In this document: positions 59,117 through 64,000 of the stretch, one piece after another
How the letters are laid out: each line of letters begins with the position of its first letter
How positions within the stretch are numbered: position 1 is the first letter of the stretch
Assembly (NCBI RefSeq): GCF_900566075.1
Contig: NZ_UPHU01000001.1
Coordinates: 5,828,325-5,892,324, forward strand
Reading direction: 5' to 3'
DNA: 64,000 nt
Origin: Mycobacterium pseudokansasii
Lineage (GTDB): Bacteria > Actinomycetota > Actinomycetes > Mycobacteriales > Mycobacteriaceae
Program-made: the position numbers and the translations under genes
Notes under the pieces: generated by a model
What the model saw: the letters and a program-made list of their open reading frames with translations, nothing else
What the model was told of the DNA's origin: nothing
Databases searched by the model: none

Positions 59117-59196
59117 CTTCGCTGAGCAGACACACACTCGCATCACGCGGGCGCTATTCGTGCGATTCTGCGACTGCTCGCGCTAGCGGGCTCGCG

Positions 59197-59982
59197 CTAC
59201 GGGACTCGCAGATAGTCCAGTTGGACCTGCACGGACCATTCGGCCGCATCCCAGAGCTTCTCGTCGACGTCGACATAGACGTGTTCGACGACCTGGCGGG
59301 TGGTGGCATCGTCGCCGAGGTCCCGTAGCGCGCACCGCACTTGTTCGAGCCGCTCATGCCGGTGCACCAGGTACCCCTGCGCGACGGCCGCGACGTCAGT
59401 CAATTCCGGCCCATGCCCGGGCAGCACCACACGCCGGCCCAGACCGCGCAGCCGGTGCAGCGATTCCAGGTAGTCGGTCAGGCTGCCGTCGTCCTTGTCC
59501 AGAACGGTGGTGCCGCGGCCCAGCACGCTGTCGGCCGTCAGCACGGCGTCCTCGAGGAGGAACGACAGGGAGTCTGCGGTGTGACCGGGGGTGGTCAGCA
59601 CCGTGATCGCCAGCCCGGCAGCGTCGATCACTTCCCCATCGCTCAGCGTCACCCCATCGCCGCGCTGGAATTGCGGGTCCGCGGCGCGTACCGGTGCTCC
59701 GGTCAGCTCGACCAGCTTGTCGATGCCGTCGGTATGGTCGCCGTGACGATGGCTGATCAGCACCAGCGCGATGCGGCCCAGCGCGGCTATCCGGGCGATG
59801 TGCTCGTCGTCGCCCGGCCCCGGATCGACGATGACCAGCTCGTCGCTGCCCGGTCCGCACAGCACCCAGGTATTGGTGCCCTCCAGCGTCATCAGGCCGG
59901 GATTGTCGGCCACCAGCACCGATGCCGTGTCGGTGACCGCCCGCAACCGGCCGTAGGCGGGGTGGGTCAGTGACTCGGTCAC
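59197..59982 (-). CDS. Metallo-beta-lactamase-fold hydrolase (Rv3677c type)
   Basis: 261 residues from GTG at 59982, overlapping the upstream TGA. Metal ligands SHRHGDHTDGI, PGHTADSLSF, and VLPGHGPELTD. The C-terminal winged-helix part (TTRQVVEHVYVDVDEKLWDA) is the LACTB2-like type, which includes RNA endonucleases and thioester hydrolases. Substrate unknown. Confidence 0.9.
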   Translation of the reverse strand: MTESLTHPAYGRLRAVTDTASVLVADNPGLMTLEGTNTWVLCGPGSDELVIVDPGPGDDEHIARIAALGRIALVLISHRHGDHTDGIDKLVELTGAPVRAADPQFQRGDGVTLSDGEVIDAAGLAITVLTTPGHTADSLSFLLEDAVLTADSVLGRGTTVLDKDDGSLTDYLESLHRLRGLGRRVVLPGHGPELTDVAAVAQGYLVHRHERLEQVRCALRDLGDDATTRQVVEHVYVDVDEKLWDAAEWSVQVQLDYLRVP

Positions 59983-60443
59983 GGCCGCTGGCCGACCTCC
60001 ACGATCAGCTCGACCTCGACGGGTGCGCCCAGCGGCAACTCGGATACTCCGACGGCCGAACGCGCATGCGCGCCGTTGTCGCCGAACACCTCGGCAAACA
60101 GGTCCGAGGCTCCGTTGATAATGCTGGGCTGACCGTGAAAGCCCGGTGCGGAGGCGACGAACCCGACCACTTTGACCACCCGTGTCACCGAGTCCAGGCC
60201 GACCAGTGAATTCACCGCCGCCAATGCGTTGAGCGCACAAACGCGGGCCGCCGCCTTGGCTTCCTCCGGCGTGATGTCGGCGCCCACCTTGCCCGTGCAC
60301 GCCAGCTTTCCAGCCTCGAAGGGCAACTGCCCCGAGGTGTAGACGAGGTTGCCGGTGCGCACCGCCGGAACGTAGGCCGCCAGCGGCGCCGCGATCTCCG
60401 GAAGCGTGATGCCCAGTTGTGCGAGCCGGGAGTTGGCGTCCAC
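59979..60443 (-). CDS. RidA/YjgF-family protein (Rv3678c type)
   Basis: 154 residues from GTG at 60443; the long open frame beyond is antisense to the ATPase gene. RidA-type blocks: VRTGNLVYTSGQLPFEAGKL, VCALNALAAVNSLVGLDSVT and a C-terminal PVEVELIVEV strand. Members deaminate reactive imines or enamines; here the catalytic Arg block is altered (SELPLGAPVEVE), so the activity is uncertain. Overlaps the DUF4177 gene by one base and the MBL gene by four. Confidence 0.88.
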   Translation of the reverse strand: MDANSRLAQLGITLPEIAAPLAAYVPAVRTGNLVYTSGQLPFEAGKLACTGKVGADITPEEAKAAARVCALNALAAVNSLVGLDSVTRVVKVVGFVASAPGFHGQPSIINGASDLFAEVFGDNGAHARSAVGVSELPLGAPVEVELIVEVGQRP

Positions 60444-60604
60444 TACTTCGGGCGCTTCAGGTAGGCGACGTGCTGCTCGCCGGTTGGCCCCGGCAACACC
60501 GCGACCAGCTCCCAGCCGTCGGCTCCCCACTGGTCGAGGATCTGTTTGGTGGCGTGCGTGAGCAGCGGAACCGTTGCGTACTCCCATGCGGAGGGTTGGG
60601 TCAT
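60443..60604 (-). CDS. DUF4177-type small protein (Rv3678A type)
   Basis: 53 residues, MTQPSAWEYATVPLLTHATK start, then the DUF4177 pattern DQWGADGWELVAVLPG and a basic end (YLKRPK). The TAG shares its G with the next GTG (TAGTG). Small soluble protein of unknown role, co-translated with the RidA gene. Confidence 0.8.
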   Translation of the reverse strand: MTQPSAWEYATVPLLTHATKQILDQWGADGWELVAVLPGPTGEQHVAYLKRPK

Positions 60605-60680
60605 GACGCGAGCTTATCCGCCGCCGTCGACAAGCTCCGGCCAGCCCGGCGGCCGGGCGAAGCGGTAGGGCTAGCATGCG

Positions 60681-61706
60681 ATGGTGGCGAACACACCTAA
60701 CGACGGTCCCTCCGTCGGCTGGCCGTCGCGCCTGTCGAAGGCCCGCTTGCACTTTGTGACCGGCAAAGGCGGCACCGGGAAATCCACCATCGCGGCCGCA
60801 CTGGCGCTGACGCTGGCCGCCGGAGGCCGCAAGGTCCTGCTCATCGAAGTCGAAGGGCGCCAAGGGATTGCGCAACTCTTCGATGTTCCGCCGCTGCCCT
60901 ATCAGGAGGTCAAGATCGCGACCGCCGAACGCGGCGGGCAGGTGAACGCACTGGCAATCGATATCGAGGCCGCGTTCCTGGAATACCTCGACATGTTCTA
61001 CAACCTGGGCATCGCAGGCCGGGCAATGCGACGCGTCGGTGCGATCGAGTTCGCGACGACGATCGCGCCCGGCCTTCGCGATGTGCTGCTCACCGGCAAG
61101 ATCAAGGAAACGGTGGTCCGGCTCCGCAAGGGGACCAAGAACCCGATGTATGACGCGATCGTCGTCGACGCACCGCCGACGGGCCGCATCGCGCGCTTCC
61201 TGGACGTCACCAAGGCGGTCTCCGATCTGGCCAAGGGCGGGCCGGTGCATTCGCAGGCCGACGGTGTGGTGAAGTTGCTGCACTCCGATCAGACCGCGAT
61301 CCATCTGGTGACGCTGCTGGAGGCGCTGCCGGTGCAGGAGACCATGGAAGCCATCGAGGAACTCGCCGAGATGCAATTGCCGATCGGCAGTGTCATCGTG
61401 AACCGCAATATTCCGACTTACCTGAGCGCCGAGGACCTCGCGAAGGCCGCCGAGGGCGATGTCGACGCCGACTCGGTGCGGTCCGGTTTGGCAATGGCCG
61501 GAATCGAGCTGGCGGCACCGGATTTCGCCGGTCTGCTGACCGAGACCATCGAGCACGCCAGCCGAATCAGCGCACGCGCCGAGACCGCGCAGGAACTTGA
61601 CGCGTTGCATGTTCCACGGCTGGAATTACCCACGATTTCCGATGGTGTCGACTTGGGCAGCTTGTACGAGCTTTCGGAATCGCTTGCGCAGCAGGGGGTT
61701 CGATGA
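60681..61706 (+). CDS. bagA: ArsA/GET3-like ATPase, first of pair (Rv3679, BagA)
   Basis: 341 residues. Deviant Walker A in [20 protein letters not shown], switch I with DAPPTGR, and an A-loop. Together with the next gene it forms a heteromeric ATPase related to eukaryotic Get3 and to ArsA; deletion in M. tuberculosis gives nitric-oxide and glycerol-related sensitivity in the published work I recall. Stop and start of the pair overlap (ATGA). Confidence 0.93.
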   Translation: MVANTPNDGPSVGWPSRLSKARLHFVTGKGGTGKSTIAAALALTLAAGGRKVLLIEVEGRQGIAQLFDVPPLPYQEVKIATAERGGQVNALAIDIEAAFLEYLDMFYNLGIAGRAMRRVGAIEFATTIAPGLRDVLLTGKIKETVVRLRKGTKNPMYDAIVVDAPPTGRIARFLDVTKAVSDLAKGGPVHSQADGVVKLLHSDQTAIHLVTLLEALPVQETMEAIEELAEMQLPIGSVIVNRNIPTYLSAEDLAKAAEGDVDADSVRSGLAMAGIELAAPDFAGLLTETIEHASRISARAETAQELDALHVPRLELPTISDGVDLGSLYELSESLAQQGVR

Positions 61707-62887
61707 GCACCGTACCGAAACCTCTTGACATGGCCGCGATCCTGGCCGATACGTCCAATCGGGTTATCGTGTGCTGCGGCGCCGGCGGTGTCGGCAAGAC
61801 CACCACTGCCGCAGCAATTGCCTTGCGCGCCGCTGAATATGGCCGCATTGTCGTCGTCCTGACGATCGACCCGGCCAAGCGGCTTGCCCAGGCCCTGGGC
61901 ATCGACGACCTGGGTAACACACCCCAACGAGTGCCACTGGCCCCGGAGGTGCCCGGCGAGCTGCACGGGATGATGCTCGACATGCGGCGCACGTTCGACG
62001 AAATGGTGGTCCAATACTCCGGATCCGAACGCGCGCAATCGATTCTGGACAACCAGTTCTACCAGACCGTCGCCACATCGCTTGCCGGCACCCAGGAGTA
62101 CATGGCCATGGAGAAGCTGGGTCAGCTCCTGGCCCAGGATCGCTGGGATCTGGTCGTGGTGGACACTCCGCCGTCACGCAACGCGCTGGACTTTCTGGAT
62201 GCACCGAAACGCTTGGGCAGCTTCATGGATAGCCGGTTGTGGCGGCTGCTGCTGGCTCCGGGCAGGGGTATCGGCCGGTTGGTAACCGGTGTAATGGGTT
62301 TGGCCATGAAGGCGATGTCTACTGTGCTCGGTTCGAAGATGCTGAGCGATGCCGCCGCATTCGTGCAATCACTCGACGCCACATTTGGGGGTTTCCGGGA
62401 GAAGGCTGACCGAACTTATGCGTTGCTGAAACGACGCGGTACCCAGTTCGTGGTGGTGTCAGCGGCCGAGCCCGATGCGCTGCGCGAGGCGTCGTTCTTC
62501 GTCGACCGGCTGACCGAAGAAGGCATGCCGCTGGCGGGGCTGGTGCTGAACCGCACTCACCCGATGCTGTGCGCGTTACCCGTCGAGCGGGCTATCGACG
62601 CGACCGAGACGTTGGAGGAGGAGCACAGCGAGTCGGAGGCGGCGTCGCTGGCGGCAGCGGTGCTGCGGATTCATGCCGACCGCGGGCAGACGGCCAAGCG
62701 CGAGATCCGGCTGCTGTCCCGGTTCACCGGGGCCAATCCACACGTGCCTGTCGTCGGAGTCCCGTCGCTGCCGTTCGACGTCTCCGACCTGGATGCGCTG
62801 CGCGCGCTCGCCGACCAGATCGCCCCCGTCGGCGACGAAGCGGCCCGCACTGGGGGTACCGCCCGCCTGCGGGGCGCGGGCCGCTGA
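61703..62887 (+). CDS. bagB: ArsA/GET3-like ATPase, second of pair (Rv3680, BagB)
   Basis: 394 residues (386 recalled). Walker A in [35 protein letters not shown] (P-loop partner), switch in [19 protein letters not shown] hydrophobic middle ([20 protein letters not shown]) could bind membrane helices as in Get3. Translationally coupled to the first ATPase gene. Confidence 0.94.
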   Translation: MSTVPKPLDMAAILADTSNRVIVCCGAGGVGKTTTAAAIALRAAEYGRIVVVLTIDPAKRLAQALGIDDLGNTPQRVPLAPEVPGELHGMMLDMRRTFDEMVVQYSGSERAQSILDNQFYQTVATSLAGTQEYMAMEKLGQLLAQDRWDLVVVDTPPSRNALDFLDAPKRLGSFMDSRLWRLLLAPGRGIGRLVTGVMGLAMKAMSTVLGSKMLSDAAAFVQSLDATFGGFREKADRTYALLKRRGTQFVVVSAAEPDALREASFFVDRLTEEGMPLAGLVLNRTHPMLCALPVERAIDATETLEEEHSESEAASLAAAVLRIHADRGQTAKREIRLLSRFTGANPHVPVVGVPSLPFDVSDLDALRALADQIAPVGDEAARTGGTARLRGAGR

Positions 62888-63195
62888 CTGGGGCTTGGGC
62901 ACAGCGGCATCGAGCGTGTGCTGAAGGTGTCGACCGTGAACGCCGGGCGCGGTCACGCCGGATTCTTCCGCCCCAGCCACACGCTGGACGCGGTCGAATC
63001 ACACTCGGCGTCGAACAATCGCGAAACCGGCCCCCACCGCGCCGAACAACGATACAGTGAGAAGGCCGCACTATTGCGCATGCGCCAGTTCCCGTTGGAC
63101 ACAAGGCAATTAGAGCCAGCGACACCGACTCAGTAACAAAATCGTAATAAGGAACGGGAGGCCGGCCAGCTCGCCCGCACCCCTATCCGAGAGCC
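62888..63195. other. Convergent gap between bagB and whiB4
   Basis: About 300 bases; the short frame at 62918-63136 lacks a ribosome site and typical codon bias. No clear terminator hairpin with a T tract is seen. Confidence 0.45.
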
Positions 63196-63546
63196 TTAAC
63201 CGACGCTGCGACGCTTGCGCTTGTCGAGGTAGTCGGACCACGAGACCACCTCAGGATGCTGCTTGAGCAGTGCCCGGCGCTGGCGCTCGGTCATGCCACC
63301 CCACACCCCGAACTCGACCTTGTTGTCAAGCGCGTCGGCCGCGCATTCCTGCATCACCGGACAGTGACGGCAGATCACCGCGGCTTTGCGCTGTGCGGCT
63401 CCCCGGACGAACAGCTCGTCAGGGTCCGTCGCCCTGCACAGCGCCTTTGACACCCAGTTGATCCGTTCTTCCGCATCGGCACTGCGGAGAAGGTTTTGCG
63501 CCGACGTGAGGTTTGTCCTTCGAGCGGCCGGACGTGTTCCTGACAC
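63196..63546 (-). CDS. whiB4: WhiB4 iron-sulfur redox sensor
   Basis: 116 residues from GTG at 63546 (GGAAGG upstream), about the length of WhiB4 (118). Four Cys ligands: ALCRATDPDELF, then CRHCPVMQEC; the GVWGGMTERQRR turn and a basic C-terminus (DKRKRRS) follow. The [4Fe-4S] cluster reacts with O2 and nitric oxide; the apo form condenses DNA and represses antioxidant genes. Upstream residues in the same frame are not family-like. Confidence 0.95.
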   Translation of the reverse strand: MSGTRPAARRTNLTSAQNLLRSADAEERINWVSKALCRATDPDELFVRGAAQRKAAVICRHCPVMQECAADALDNKVEFGVWGGMTERQRRALLKQHPEVVSWSDYLDKRKRRSVG

Positions 63547-63907
63547 GAGCTGATCCCTTCCTCCCGGCCGCTGATCGCGACCGCCCTCCTCGGGTACCAG
63601 CCGATGTTGCGACCTAAGACACACTGTGCACATCGGTGTTACCTGAATCTCACTGCGCTTATAAGTTAGGTGGTCAGGTGGCAATTGCGCAACAGTCTGA
63701 TAACGCTTTTTTTGGGACGCCCGTCCCGACTTCTGCCGATCGGCCGGGGGAAAAGCACCCCCTCGGTTCCCGATTAGGTCCCTGACCTGTGACGCACGCG
63801 CAAAATAATCGCCGGGGCGCCGACGGCGCCGCCGTCAGCGCTTTCCTAAGAATTTTTTTCAGTCTCACGGCGCGGGGCCGTGACAAGGGGCCGCTACTGT
63901 AGTACGC
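63547..63907. promoter_or_regulatory. Divergent promoter region whiB4 / ponA2
   Basis: Contains TTATAAG (about 63659-63665) as a possible whiB4 -10 on the minus strand, the repeated AGGTGG-TCAGGTGG, a TCACGGC/GGCCGTGA hairpin at about 63864-63883, a run of Ts at 63853-63859, and TACTGT (63895-63900) as a candidate ponA2 -10 with a very short leader. No gene is seen. Confidence 0.45.
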
Positions 63908-64000
63908 ATGTCCGATCGCCCCCCGGTGGCGCTTACCCTGCTGAAGCTCGCGGGGTGTTGCGTGTTGGCCAGCGTCGTGGCCACGGCACTGATGTTCCCC
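63908..64000 (+). CDS. ponA2: Start of bifunctional penicillin-binding protein PonA2
   Basis: 31 residues visible, cut by the window end. MSDRPPVALTLLKLAGCCVL followed by ASVVATALMFP is the cytoplasmic tail and membrane helix of PonA2 (PBP2), a class A glycosyltransferase/transpeptidase. Identity rests on this N-terminus and on its place after whiB4. Confidence 0.82.
   Translation, partial: MSDRPPVALTLLKLAGCCVLASVVATALMFP

Overview
The window is high-GC mycobacterial DNA. Its gene order matches the Mycobacterium tuberculosis chromosome from just before Rv3644c to the start of ponA2 (Rv3682): holB, Rv3645, topA, cspA, Rv3649, PE genes, Rv3651, tad genes, Rv3661, dpp, acs, marP, nth, crp, the two ArsA-like ATPases and whiB4. 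Blocks not expected in H37Rv at these places are a prophage, a second espACD-like set, an NRPS gene, extra PE_PGRS genes and two genes between dppA and acs. A smooth tubercle bacillus of the M. canettii type, or a very close relative, is the best guess. The species call is inference from recalled gene order and protein likeness.

Layout: 1-17565 holds the end of a membrane or secreted protein gene, a PE_PGRS gene, tRNA-Thr, holB, a membrane adenylate cyclase, topA, cspA, an MrfA-type helicase, and a run of PE/PE_PGRS genes. One of these is broken by a nonsense codon and two frameshifts. 17693-19948 is an espD-espC-espA-like trio on the minus strand with about 1.1 kb of gene-free DNA upstream, as the ESX-1 espACD operon has. 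21028-36070 is a tad/Flp pilus locus (minus strand), cut in two by a 10.6-kb integrated element.

The element (about 21803-32380) sits inside the flp pilin gene (Rv3656c type). It encodes a serine integrase, a likely recombination directionality factor, a primase/helicase, a scaffold-like protein, an HK97-fold major capsid protein, a small-terminase-like protein and an HNH nuclease. No large terminase, portal, tail or lysis gene was recognised, so it resembles a capsid-carrying phage satellite, in the size class of phiRv1/phiRv2 but with its own site and capsid. Its non-coding leaders repeat a hairpin with a TCAGYGG loop. It also carries a pair of 17-bp operators, an iteron-like tract, a three-gene overlapping operon and two unrecognised cargo-like genes next to attR.

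36289-46859: two conserved sRNAs (6C/B11 and the Ms1-type MTS2823) flank the HAD phosphatase Rv3661. Then come the dipeptide ABC importer dppABCD, with dppD frameshifted, two small accessory genes, and acs. 46881-51952: a C-A-PCP-C peptide synthetase gene, with a possible 26-codon ORF and a strong terminator beyond its start. 52037-64000: the conserved stretch from an exported serine protease to ponA2, covering acid and redox stress (marP, thioredoxin-like, nth), cAMP signalling (crp), tail-anchored-protein-type ATPases, and whiB4.
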